DNA of 34,374 bases from Methylobacterium ajmalii (GTDB lineage: Bacteria; Pseudomonadota; Alphaproteobacteria; Rhizobiales; Beijerinckiaceae), in assembly GCF_016613415.1 (NCBI RefSeq), contig NZ_JACWCT010000053.1, positions 1-34,374 of the forward strand, given 5' to 3'. Position 1 is the stretch's first letter. Each line of letters opens with the position of its first letter. The notes below the pieces were generated by a model. That model was not told where the DNA came from. It was given only the letters and a program-made list of their open reading frames with translations, and ran no database searches. Both the position numbers and the translations under genes were made by a program. Positions 24,039 through 31,053 of this stretch are shown here, piece after piece.

Positions 24039-25178
24039 TCACGGCTTGGACAGGGCGGGCGGGGCGGCCTCGGCCGCCGCGACCCTCGCCACCGTCGCGT
24101 CGGCGGCCAGGATCGGCGTGCCGTCGTGGTAGAGGCGGCTTTCGAGATAGCGCTTCACCCCGAAGCGCGCGACTACGCCGATCGCCGCCGCCACCGGCAC
24201 CGCGAGCAGCAGCCCGAGGAAGCCGAACAGCGAGCCGAAGGCCAGCAGCGCGAACATCAGCCAGACAGGGTGCAGGCGCACCGCGTCGCCGACGAGCTTG
24301 GGCTGGAGCACGTTGCCCTCGAGGAACTGCCCGACCAGGAAGACCCCGACCGTCAGCACCACCGAGACCCAGTCGGGCGAGAACTGCACCAGGGCGACGC
24401 CGGTGGAGAGCAGGAAGCCGGTGAGCGAGCCGACATACGGGATGAAGGTCAGGAGGCCCGAGATCAGGCCGATCAGCACGCCGAAATTGAGCCCGACGCA
24501 CCACAGGCCGACGGCGTAGAAGGTGCCGAGCAGGAGGCAGACCAGGGTCTGGCCGCGGATGAAGGCGGTGATCGCCCCGTCGATCTCGCGGCCGAGGGTG
24601 CGGGCGGTGTCGCGGTGGCGCGGCGGCACCCAGCGGTCGAGGGTGGCGATCATCCGGTCCCAGTCGACCAGGAGATAGAACGCCACCACGGGCGTCACCA
24701 CGAGCAGCGAGACGATGCCGACCACCGCCTGGCTGCCCGACCACAGCGAGCGCAGGAAGCCGAGGAGCCAGGCCACCGCCTGCCCGGTCAGGTTGCCGAC
24801 GGAGGATTGCAGTTCCTGGAACGCGCCGGCACCGCCGGCCCGTTCGATCAGCGGGCCGGCCCGCTCGGCGATGATCGCCTGGAGCTTCGCGATCATCGCC
24901 GGCAGCGAGGCGACGAGGGCGGCGATCTGGTTGGCGGCGAGCGGCACCACCAGGATCAGCGTCAGGATCAGCCCGCAGACGAAACCCGCCAGGATGAGCA
25001 GCGTCGCGGCGAGCCGCCCGAGCCCGAGGCGCTCCAGCCGGTCGGCGACGGGATCGAGGGCGTAGGCCAGGGCCGCGCCCGCCACGAAGGGCAGCAGCAC
25101 GTCGCGCAGCTGGTAGAGCAGGAAGACCAGCAGGGCGAGCACGGCCAGGGTGATGGCGGCCCGGCGTTGGATCGGCAT
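24039..25178 (-). CDS. AI-2E family (PerM-like) membrane transporter
   Basis: A membrane protein of 379 residues with about eight helices and a large hydrophilic loop between the second pair. Family landmarks are LLPFVAGAALAYALDPVADR near the N-terminus, VAFYLLVDWDRM, FIRGQTLVCLLLGTFYAVGL, GLISGLLTFIPYVGSLTG and the late PKLVGDAVRLHPVWLMFALL with LLAVPVAAAIGV after it. The E. coli member TqsA exports autoinducer 2, but most members have no proven substrate; a quorum-sensing role should not be assumed. A gene of this family upstream of hdaA is conserved in alphaproteobacteria. It ends at the GTGA junction with hdaA. Confidence 0.88.
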   Translation of the reverse strand: MPIQRRAAITLAVLALLVFLLYQLRDVLLPFVAGAALAYALDPVADRLERLGLGRLAATLLILAGFVCGLILTLILVVPLAANQIAALVASLPAMIAKLQAIIAERAGPLIERAGGAGAFQELQSSVGNLTGQAVAWLLGFLRSLWSGSQAVVGIVSLLVVTPVVAFYLLVDWDRMIATLDRWVPPRHRDTARTLGREIDGAITAFIRGQTLVCLLLGTFYAVGLWCVGLNFGVLIGLISGLLTFIPYVGSLTGFLLSTGVALVQFSPDWVSVVLTVGVFLVGQFLEGNVLQPKLVGDAVRLHPVWLMFALLAFGSLFGFLGLLLAVPVAAAIGVVARFGVKRYLESRLYHDGTPILAADATVARVAAAEAAPPALSKP

Positions 25179-25358
25179 CTGTGCGGCAACCCGTCCCCCA
25201 CGCGAATCCGTCGCGCCCCGGCCGGCCCGAGATGGAAGCGGCGCGCCGCAGGGTCAAGCGTGGCGTGAGGCGAGGGCGCTCCCGCGCGGTCGTCCGGGGG
25301 GCCGTCAGGCCCGGGCCCGGGTACGGGGCGCGGGGCGCGGGGCTTGCCCGCGCGGCCG

Positions 25359-25631
25359 TCAGTAGCCGGCGGCCCGGTCGCCGGTCGGGGCCGAGAGGCG
25401 CGCGACGTTGTTGCGGACGTGCTCGCGGTAGCGGTCGATCACCGCCTCCGGCGTGCCGCCGCCCAGCAGCGTGCCGGTCGCCTCGAGGGCGGCACCGATC
25501 TTCTCGCTCACCATCCGCTGCGCCTCGACCTGGCCGGCGACGCCGCCCCAGGCGAGCTTCATCATGCGCAGCTCGATGACCTTCTGGGATTCCATCGCGA
25601 GCATCGCGGTCGCGTACCAAGCGTCGAACAT
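25359..25631 (-). CDS. Small conserved-looking helical protein next to phasin genes
   Basis: A mostly helical protein of 90 residues starting MFDAWYATAMLAMESQKVIE, with LRMMKLAWGGVAGQVEAQRM following, and ending in a variable Gly/Ala tail. AAGGAG precedes the ATG at 25631. No named domain is recognised. The amphipathic helix with A-M-E-S-Q and M-V-S-E-K resembles phasin-like helices, and the two genes upstream on the same strand are phasin-like. I infer a role at polyhydroxyalkanoate granules, with low certainty. Confidence 0.65.
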   Translation of the reverse strand: MFDAWYATAMLAMESQKVIELRMMKLAWGGVAGQVEAQRMVSEKIGAALEATGTLLGGGTPEAVIDRYREHVRNNVARLSAPTGDRAAGY

Positions 25632-25722
25632 CCCGGTCTCCTTCTGCGGTTGCGGTTCACGGTCCGGGCCGTCGCGGCCCGGACGGGGCGGCCGGCATCG
25701 GGGATGCCGGCCGGGCGCGCGC

Positions 25723-26601
25723 TCAGGCGGCGCGGGACCGCGGCGGCACCGCGCTCGCCAGGCGGCCCATGCGGCGGGCGAGGTCGGTCCAGCAGGCGAG
25801 CGCGGCGTCGATCGCCCGGCTCACCTCGGCGGCCTGGAGCTGCGCGAGGTCGCCCGGCGAGCGGACGGTCAGGGCCGCCTTCCAGAACGCCACGGCGGCC
25901 TGGCCCTCGCCCTGGAGGAACGCCACCAGCCGGCCGTTGATCTCGATGAAGCCCTGCATGGCGGCCAGCGGCGGCTCCTGCTCCGCGCCGGGCCGCCCGG
26001 GGGCCTCGGCGGACGAGGCCGGCTCGGCGGCGGCCGGGATCACCGGTGCGTCCTGCGACGCCGCGACCGGCTCGGGCGAGGCCGCCGCGTCGGTCTCGAT
26101 GTCCTTGGTCCCGACATCCTGGGTCCCGGTATCCCGAGCGATGGCCTCGCCTTGCGCGACCGTCCCGTCCCGGGCTGCCTCGACGTCGGCCGGCACCTCG
26201 TCGGACGCGGTCGTCGGAGCCTCGGCCGTCTCGGCGACGGGTTCGGCGGGGATCACGTCGTCGGCCCCGGTCGGCTCCGTCTCGGCGACGGGCTCGGGCG
26301 CGGCCTCCCGGACCGGCTCCTCTTGGACCAACTCCTCTTGGGCCGAAACCTCCTGGGCCGAAACCTCTTGGGCGCGGGCCGGCTCGGCCTGATCGGCGAG
26401 CGCGGTCTCGCCGGTGGCGGCCGTCTCGGCCACGGTCTCGGGAGCCGTCTCGATCGCCTCGGGGGCGGAAGCCACCGCGACGGCGTCGACCGGGGCGGTC
26501 TCGCCCTGGACGGACTGGGATGCACCATTCGTCCGCGCGGCCGTCCGGACGGGTGGGCGGCGGGGCGGCTTACGGGTCTTGTCGCTGCGGCGCGTGGTCA
26601 T
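25723..26601 (-). CDS. Phasin-like protein with long acidic disordered N-terminal region
   Basis: A protein of 292 residues in two parts. Residues 1-25 are basic (TTRRSDKTRKPPRRPPVRTA). Then about 180 residues are Ala/Glu/Pro/Thr/Val-rich low complexity, with short repeats such as AQEVSAQEVSAQEE and many ETA/VAET units. The C-terminal 90 residues (PLAAMQGFIEINGRLVAFLQ, then GEGQAAVAFWKAALTVRSPG and AAEVSRAIDAALACWTDLAR) are helical and amphipathic like phasins. Phasins coat polyhydroxyalkanoate granules. The basic head followed by an acidic stretch recalls the DNA-binding tails of granule-nucleoid linking phasins, here with the order reversed. The ATG at 26601 has a purine-rich stretch (CGAGGAGGCC) upstream. 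Confidence 0.68.
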   Translation of the reverse strand: MTTRRSDKTRKPPRRPPVRTAARTNGASQSVQGETAPVDAVAVASAPEAIETAPETVAETAATGETALADQAEPARAQEVSAQEVSAQEELVQEEPVREAAPEPVAETEPTGADDVIPAEPVAETAEAPTTASDEVPADVEAARDGTVAQGEAIARDTGTQDVGTKDIETDAAASPEPVAASQDAPVIPAAAEPASSAEAPGRPGAEQEPPLAAMQGFIEINGRLVAFLQGEGQAAVAFWKAALTVRSPGDLAQLQAAEVSRAIDAALACWTDLARRMGRLASAVPPRSRAA

Positions 26602-26903
26602 GGCTCGGCCTCCTCGAGGTAGCGGACGCGCCGCCCTCGACCCGATGCGGGGGGGCGAACGCGCGGCAACCGGCGCGCCGGCAGGCTCGTCCGGGGCACC
26701 GGCGGATCCGGATCGACGTGTCGGAGGGACCTGTCGGATCGGCTTTGGCGGATCGCCGCGGCGATCGGGGCGGACGCGCCCGGCCGCGGGCCTTGCAGGC
26801 GGGCGGCGGCGCGGGGCCCGGTCCGCCGGGGGTGGGGTGAGGCCGGGGCCTCACCCGCGGGGCGTCAGGCCCCGGCCTCGGACAACGGTCCGAGACCTCG
26901 GTC
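26602..26903. other. Intergenic region with two hairpins after the phasin gene
   Basis: About 300 bp of very GC-rich DNA without a credible gene. Next to the phasin stop, CTCGGAC (26877-26883) and GTCCGAG (26888-26894) form a 7-bp stem with a 4-base loop. Further on, GGTGAGGCC (26836-26844) and GGCCTCACC (26847-26855) form a 9-bp near-palindrome. The first is probably the phasin terminator, although no T-tract follows it. The remainder shows no feature and must hold the promoter of the phasin-like gene below it. Confidence 0.45.
26877..26894 (-). terminator. Probable terminator hairpin of the phasin gene
   Basis: A perfect 7-bp stem (CTCGGAC / GTCCGAG on either strand) with a 4-base loop starts 10 bp after the phasin stop codon on the minus strand. 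The T-tract is missing, so it may only block exonucleases. Confidence 0.45.
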
Positions 26904-27290
26904 TCAGGCCTTGGCCTGGGCCTTGGTCATGTCGGCCTTGATCGACTCGGACAGGGTGGCGAACTCCTTCGCCTGGGTCTGCAGCGCGCTCATCTGGTTG
27001 CGCATGTACTCGCCCTGCAGCTCCAGGGCCTCCTTGACGTCGCGGGTGCGCACGAGCTTCTCGGCGAGGTCGAAGGTCGCGGTGGCGTGCTGCTCGGTGT
27101 AGTCGAAGCCGCGGGCGACGGCGGTGCCCATGCCGGTCTGCGAGGTCTGGGTCGAGGTCTGCACGGTCTCGGCGAGCTTGCGGGCGGAGCCCAGGAAGGT
27201 GCCGAACGCGGTGCGGGCGTTCTGCACGCCCTTCTCGGCGAAGTCGCGCATCTCGGACGGGATCTCGAAGGGCTTCTGGGTGCTGCTCAC
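26904..27290 (-). CDS. Phasin family protein
   Basis: A phasin of 128 residues that coats polyhydroxyalkanoate granules and controls their number and size. It starts MSSTQKPFEIPSEMRDFAEK and continues GVQNARTAFGTFLGSARKLA, then has ATATFDLAEKLVRTRDVKEA, LELQGEYMRNQMSALQTQAK and EFATLSESIKADMTKAQAKA. These amphipathic helices and the FDLAEKLV / LQGEYMRNQM pattern are those of the alphaproteobacterial phasin family (TIGR01841-like). The GTG at 27290 is chosen over an ATG at 27350 because GGAGG stands 8 bases before it and the extra residues are not phasin-like. A TGC-rich inverted repeat upstream suggests control by the PhaR-type repressor. Confidence 0.9.
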   Translation of the reverse strand: MSSTQKPFEIPSEMRDFAEKGVQNARTAFGTFLGSARKLAETVQTSTQTSQTGMGTAVARGFDYTEQHATATFDLAEKLVRTRDVKEALELQGEYMRNQMSALQTQAKEFATLSESIKADMTKAQAKA

Positions 27291-27343
27291 GGGCGTGGCC
27301 TCCGGCTTGTCGCTACGCGCGCCGCCCTGAGGATTTGTGCGAC

Positions 27344-27381
27344 GCAGCAATCACGATGCTGCAACGCAATGCAAGAGTCAA
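27344..27381 (-). promoter_or_regulatory. Phasin promoter region with TGC-rich inverted repeat
   Basis: GCAGCA (27344-27349) and TGCTGC (27357-27362) form a perfect 6-bp inverted repeat with a 7-bp spacer, with more TGC/GCA triplets beside it. On the minus strand TTGACT (27376-27381) and CATCGT (27353-27358) have a 17-bp spacer, so the repeat would cover the -10. PhaR repressors of alphaproteobacteria are known to bind TGC-rich sites at phasin promoters. The PhaR link is an inference, and the -10 match is weak. Confidence 0.5.
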
Positions 27382-27421
27382 CGGGTCGCCCCCGGCCGGC
27401 TTGCTCCGGACGGAGCCCGCC

Positions 27422-28693
27422 CTATTGCGTCAGCCGGAATTGCGCGATCGAGCGGCCGATGCTCTGGAAGGCCGGTTTCAAGTCGTCGGCGGTGATCACG
27501 TTGTAGAAGAACCCGTCCTTGCTCGCGCAGGACCGCAGCATGTCGGCATTCCCGTCGATCACCCGCACCGTGTAGATGACGATGCCGGCGGTCTTGGCGG
27601 CCGTGCAGGCGCTGAGCGTGCGGGCGTCGATGACGCTGTCGTCGACGCAGCCGGGGAGGGCGAGGAGATCGTACAGGAAGTTGCCCGTGCAGGCGACCTT
27701 CCAGCGGTTCTGCGTGTTCAGCCCGTCGGTGAGCACGATCATGACCTTCGTGACCCTGTCGTCGGCCAGACTCGCCGCGGTGGCGAGCGGCCCGTAGGGC
27801 GTGAGCGCCTCCAGCCCCCACGCCACCCCGACGGTGACGTTGGTGGCGCCGCCCGCGCTCATCGCGTCGATGGCGGCGTTGAGCGTCCCGTAATCGGTGC
27901 CGAGGGGGCGGATCGCCGCCAGGGTCGGCTTGCCGTTCTGGAGCGAGGCGCAGCGGTCGGCCGGGTAGGCGGCGGCGCCGGACGGCTCGGTGGTCGGGGC
28001 CTGGACGTCGTAGGGCTGGTCGCGGTCGGCGATGCAGCCCTGCCAGCTCGCCGGGCCGACGGTGCCGAGCTTGGCGTAGCTGAGCCAGCCGGCGCCCGTG
28101 ACGGCGGTGCCGAGGTTCACCTGCGTCGAGAACGGGACCAGGGCGACCTTGGCGTCCGCGCGGGTGGTCACGACCTTGTCGAGGTAGGCCAGGAAATCCT
28201 TCGCCGCCTGCTTCAGGGCCGGCAGCTTGCCGGCGTCGTTCATCGAGCCGGTGTTGTCGAGCACCAGCGCCACCTCGAGCGACCGGCCTCCCGACATCGC
28301 CTGCGACGTGCCGCCGACCACGAGCGGGGCCGGGTGCATCAGGCGCCCGAGGGTCATGTCGATCCGGGCGGTGGCGCTGACCGTCACCTGCGTGCCGGCC
28401 CGGGCCGGGGTGAAGCCGGTCACCGTCACGCCGGCCTGGGGCGGGAAGCTCGCGTCGAAGAAGGCCCGGGCGCGGGCCTGGAACGCGGCCTCGGACGCCA
28501 GGGTCGGCGCCTCGCGGATCACCGCCAGCACCGCCGCGTCGGTGGCGGTCTGGAGCTTTGCCCGCACCGCGGCGGCGCGGGCGTAGTCGATCCCCGCCCC
28601 GACCAGGAAGAGCACCGGGATCATCGTCAGCGCCATGATCACCGCGATGGCGCCGCGGCGGTCGGATCGGAAGCGGGCGAGCAGCCCCATCAT
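27422..28693 (-). CDS. TadG-like pilus-assembly protein with von Willebrand factor A domain
   Basis: A protein of 423 residues anchored in the inner membrane and facing the periplasm. The N-terminus FRSDRRGAIAVIMALTMIPV with LFLVGAGIDYARA after it is the prepilin-like TadE/TadG helix. The vWA domain begins EVALVLDNTGSMNDAGKL, a variant metal-site motif D-x-T-x-S, and continues MIVLTDGLNTQNRW. Six cysteines occur in the later half, suited to periplasmic disulfides. The ATG at 28693 is one of two adjacent ATGs, with GGAGGG upstream. No other tad genes are in the window, so it is a stand-alone paralogue; such solitary Tad-like vWA proteins are common in Methylobacterium-type genomes. Confidence 0.85.
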   Translation of the reverse strand: MMGLLARFRSDRRGAIAVIMALTMIPVLFLVGAGIDYARAAAVRAKLQTATDAAVLAVIREAPTLASEAAFQARARAFFDASFPPQAGVTVTGFTPARAGTQVTVSATARIDMTLGRLMHPAPLVVGGTSQAMSGGRSLEVALVLDNTGSMNDAGKLPALKQAAKDFLAYLDKVVTTRADAKVALVPFSTQVNLGTAVTGAGWLSYAKLGTVGPASWQGCIADRDQPYDVQAPTTEPSGAAAYPADRCASLQNGKPTLAAIRPLGTDYGTLNAAIDAMSAGGATNVTVGVAWGLEALTPYGPLATAASLADDRVTKVMIVLTDGLNTQNRWKVACTGNFLYDLLALPGCVDDSVIDARTLSACTAAKTAGIVIYTVRVIDGNADMLRSCASKDGFFYNVITADDLKPAFQSIGRSIAQFRLTQ

Positions 28694-28726
28694 CGCAGGT
28701 TCGCCCTCCCGGCGCCGCTGGTCATG

Positions 28727-28750
28727 GCCTAACGGGCCTAGGCCTAACGG
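28727..28750. repeat. Direct repeat GGCCTAACGG x2 upstream of the vWA gene
   Basis: The decamer GGCCTAACGG occurs at 28727-28736 and 28741-28750, a 14-bp period, 34-57 bp upstream of the vWA gene start on the minus strand. It could be an operator or part of the promoter; no known regulator is recognised. Confidence 0.4.
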
Positions 28751-28948
28751 CTGGGAGGTTAAGGCTTCGACCGGTGATCTCACGGCTCCGGCGAAGGTGG
28801 AGTAATCCTCTGTCAAGGTTTCCGGGCCGGCCGTCGCGCAAGGCGGCGTTAACGAAGATCCGTCATTGTTGCGGACAGTCGTGTTCCCGGGTTCGGGACA
28901 TCCTCGGCCGCCGCCGGCGGCCCTACGAGTATCTGACGAGGACTGCCG

Positions 28949-29362
28949 ATGCGCGCCCTGCGGTTCCGCCCCACGCCCGCCCTTCTCGCGGCCGGCATCC
29001 TCGGTCTCGGCACCCTGTCGGGCTGGGGGGCGTACGGCGTCTCCTCGTCGGGCAAGAGCGCGCTGCGGGCCCAGCTGGCCGAGACCGAGGGCCAGCGCGA
29101 CGCGCTCGCCGCCCGCTTCAAGCAGTTCCAGGACGTCGAGGCCGAGCTGCGCGACCGCCAGGCCAAGATCGCCGCCGCCCGCGACGAGATCGCCCAGATG
29201 GGAGCGACCCGCGAGAAGGCCAAGGCGCAGCTCGCCGCCACGCAGCGCGACCTCGCCGCCCTGACCAAGCGCCTCGACACGGCGCGCGACAAGGTGAACC
29301 AGACCGGCAGCATCACCCCGGCGGCGCCGGCGGCCGAACCGGCGAAGAAGCCGGCTCGGTGA
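28949..29362 (+). CDS. Membrane-anchored coiled-coil protein (hypothetical)
   Basis: A protein of 137 residues. The N-terminal helix TPALLAAGILGLGTLSGWGA is a membrane anchor or uncleaved signal. From about residue 35 to 115 it is a long coiled coil (RAQLAETEGQRDALAARFKQ, VEAELRDRQAKIAAARDEIA, KAQLAATQRDLAALTKRLDT), and it ends in an Ala/Pro/Lys linker. No family beyond coiled coil is recognised; the layout suggests a periplasmic or envelope scaffold. GAGGAC stands before the ATG. It is divergent from the vWA gene, with which it shares a 255-bp control region. Confidence 0.72.
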   Translation: MRALRFRPTPALLAAGILGLGTLSGWGAYGVSSSGKSALRAQLAETEGQRDALAARFKQFQDVEAELRDRQAKIAAARDEIAQMGATREKAKAQLAATQRDLAALTKRLDTARDKVNQTGSITPAAPAAEPAKKPAR

Positions 29363-29366
29363 GGGA

Positions 29367-29396
29367 AAGCCGCCGGCCGGGGGACGGCCGGAGCTT
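29367..29396. terminator. Hairpin between convergent genes (bidirectional terminator)
   Basis: CCGGCCG (29373-29379) and CGGCCGG (29385-29391) form a perfect 7-bp stem around GGGGA. Outer AAGC (29367-29370) and GCTT (29393-29396) extend it across small bulges. It lies 5 bp after the coiled-coil gene and 25 bp before the end of the convergent gene, as expected for a shared terminator. Confidence 0.6.
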
Positions 29397-29420
29397 CCGA
29401 CGTGTCGACGGTCCGGCCGT

Positions 29421-29783
29421 TCAGGCCGGGACGCCGTCGAGCACGATGCCCTGCGGGTGCTGCAGCGCCGTCTCGGCCTCGCGGCGCGACAGGCTCTCGA
29501 CCAGGGCGGCCCATCGCATCCCGACCTCGTGCCGCAGGGTGAGGCGGCCCGCCTCGTCGTAGCGGCGCCAGCCGCAGCGCGACGCGCCGTCGGCGCCGAC
29601 CTCGTCGTAGGTCTCGTAGCGCGCCACGAGGCGGTCGCCCGGGTCGTATTCCCGGTGGAACCAGGACAGCCCGAACACCCGGCCGCCGCGGCCGAGCATG
29701 CCGTCGCTCTCGAGGCGGTGCTCGCCCGGGATGCGGAAGATGGTCTCGAATGGCGGGGGATCGCAGCGCATGGAGAACTCCAT
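29421..29783 (-). CDS. Hypothetical protein, about 120 residues
   Basis: The protein reads MRCDPPPFETIFRIPGEHRL near its start, then VFGLSWFHREYDPGDRLVAR, YETYDEVGADGASRCGWRRY, LRHEVGMRWAALVESLSRRE and ends GIVLDGVPA. The many aromatic and charged residues and the YETYD pattern look like a real beta-rich small protein, but I recognise no family. Two ATGs are possible: 29783 (MEFSMRCD) and 29771 (MRCDPPP). The second has GGAG at a 6-base distance and may be the true start. Confidence 0.65.
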   Translation of the reverse strand: MEFSMRCDPPPFETIFRIPGEHRLESDGMLGRGGRVFGLSWFHREYDPGDRLVARYETYDEVGADGASRCGWRRYDEAGRLTLRHEVGMRWAALVESLSRREAETALQHPQGIVLDGVPA

Positions 29784-30013
29784 CGCGGGGGTGACGAGGG
29801 AGCGGCGCCATGAGGGCCGTGGGCGCCGAGTCGGGCCCGGGCCGACGGCCGGGCCGTAGGGGCCGCGCCGAGCCTGTGCCATCCCGAGACGGTCCGGATG
29901 CTCGCGCGTTTAACGTTGATTAAGAATTTGTGCGCCGCAAAAGCCGGTGGGTCAAGCCCGGCGCGCCGCCTCGTTCCCGGGTGGCGCGCCGGCTCCGGCC
30001 GCAGGGCCGTCGC

Positions 30014-30898
30014 TTACTGTCCCTTGGCGGCGATGGCCTCCGACCAGGCGACGGAGCGCCGGGCCATCGGGATGTGCTGGCGCTCGAACATGCGGCCGTT
30101 GATCTGGATCGCGCCGCGTCTGGCGTTCTCGGGCCGCTCGAAGGCCTCGATCACGGTGCGGGCCACCGCGACCTCGGCCTCGGTCGGGGCGAAGGCGGTG
30201 TTGGCGAGCGCCACCTGGCTCGGATGGATCAGGGTCTTGCCGTCGAAGCCGAGGATGCGGGCCTGCTCGCATTCCTCGCGGCAGCCGTCGAGGTCGGAGA
30301 AGTTGTTGTAGACGCCGTCGAGGATTGTCAGGCCCTCGGCGCGGGCGCCGGCGAGCGCGGTCATCAGCCAGGGCATCATCGGGGCCCGGCCCGGCACGAT
30401 CTGCGTCCAGGTGTCCTTGGCGAGGTCGTTGGTGCCCAGCACGAAGCAGGTCAGACGGGTCCCGGGGTTGCGCCGCGCCGCCGCGATCGCCTGGATGTTG
30501 AGGATCGCCGCCGGGGTCTCGATCATCGCCCAGATCTTGATGCCGGCCGGCGCGTCGAGGGCTTCCAGCCGGTCGGCGATGTTCTCCAGCACCGCCGGGG
30601 AGGAGACCTTCGGCATCAGGATCGCGTCGGGCCCGGCCTCGATCGCCGCCCGCAGGTCCGCCTCGCCCCACGGGGTCTGGGGGGCGTTGACCCGGATGAT
30701 CAGCTCGCGGTCGCCGTAGCCGCCCTGGCGCACCGCGGCGCAGACCTGCTCGCGCGCCACGTCCTTGGCGTCCGGGGCGACCGCATCCTCGAGGTCGAGG
30801 ATCAGCGCGTCGGCCGGCAGGCTGCGCGCCTTCTCGAGGGCACGCAGGTTCGAGCCCGGCATGTAGAGCACGCTGCGGCGGAGGCGGAGATCGATCAT
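30014..30898 (-). CDS. HpcH/HpaI aldolase family CoA-ester lyase (CitE / malyl-CoA type)
   Basis: A TIM-barrel enzyme of 294 residues of the citrate lyase beta / malyl-CoA lyase family. Motifs are LRRSVLYMPGSNLRALEKAR (CoA and substrate side), ALILDLEDAVAPDAKD with metal-binding acidic residues, RVNAPQTPWG, AILMPKVSSP, KIWAMIETPAAILNI (metal Glu) and FVLGTNDLAKD. ILDGVYNNFSDLDG and GKTLIHPSQV complete the family pattern. In ethylmalonyl-CoA pathway bacteria, members of this family are either L-malyl/beta-methylmalyl-CoA lyase or (3S)-malyl-CoA thioesterase. The sequence alone does not tell which, and the start LRRSVLYMPGSN resembles the thioesterase-type paralogues. It is a monocistronic gene. 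Confidence 0.85.
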   Translation of the reverse strand: MIDLRLRRSVLYMPGSNLRALEKARSLPADALILDLEDAVAPDAKDVAREQVCAAVRQGGYGDRELIIRVNAPQTPWGEADLRAAIEAGPDAILMPKVSSPAVLENIADRLEALDAPAGIKIWAMIETPAAILNIQAIAAARRNPGTRLTCFVLGTNDLAKDTWTQIVPGRAPMMPWLMTALAGARAEGLTILDGVYNNFSDLDGCREECEQARILGFDGKTLIHPSQVALANTAFAPTEAEVAVARTVIEAFERPENARRGAIQINGRMFERQHIPMARRSVAWSEAIAAKGQ

Positions 30899-31053
30899 CG
30901 CGGGCTTCCCCAGGGTTCGCGCAAGACTGTCACGCAGGAACGTCGCGCCCCGGATCCGCGAGGGAAGCCGCGGGGCCGCGTCGCTGCCCTGCTTAGCCGA
31001 TCGGACCAGCCGCGCCAGCCCGGCGATCGTCGGACGGAGAAGGGGGCGGCGAC

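Noticed and set aside
24039..25178. Autoinducer-2 exporter and quorum sensing
   Set aside because: The AI-2E family name comes from one E. coli member. No luxS or lsr genes are present, and the conserved hdaA linkage points elsewhere.
29910..29923. Second CtrA box in the 29784-30013 gap
   Set aside because: The two TTAA half-sites are 6 bp apart, not 7, so the site does not match.
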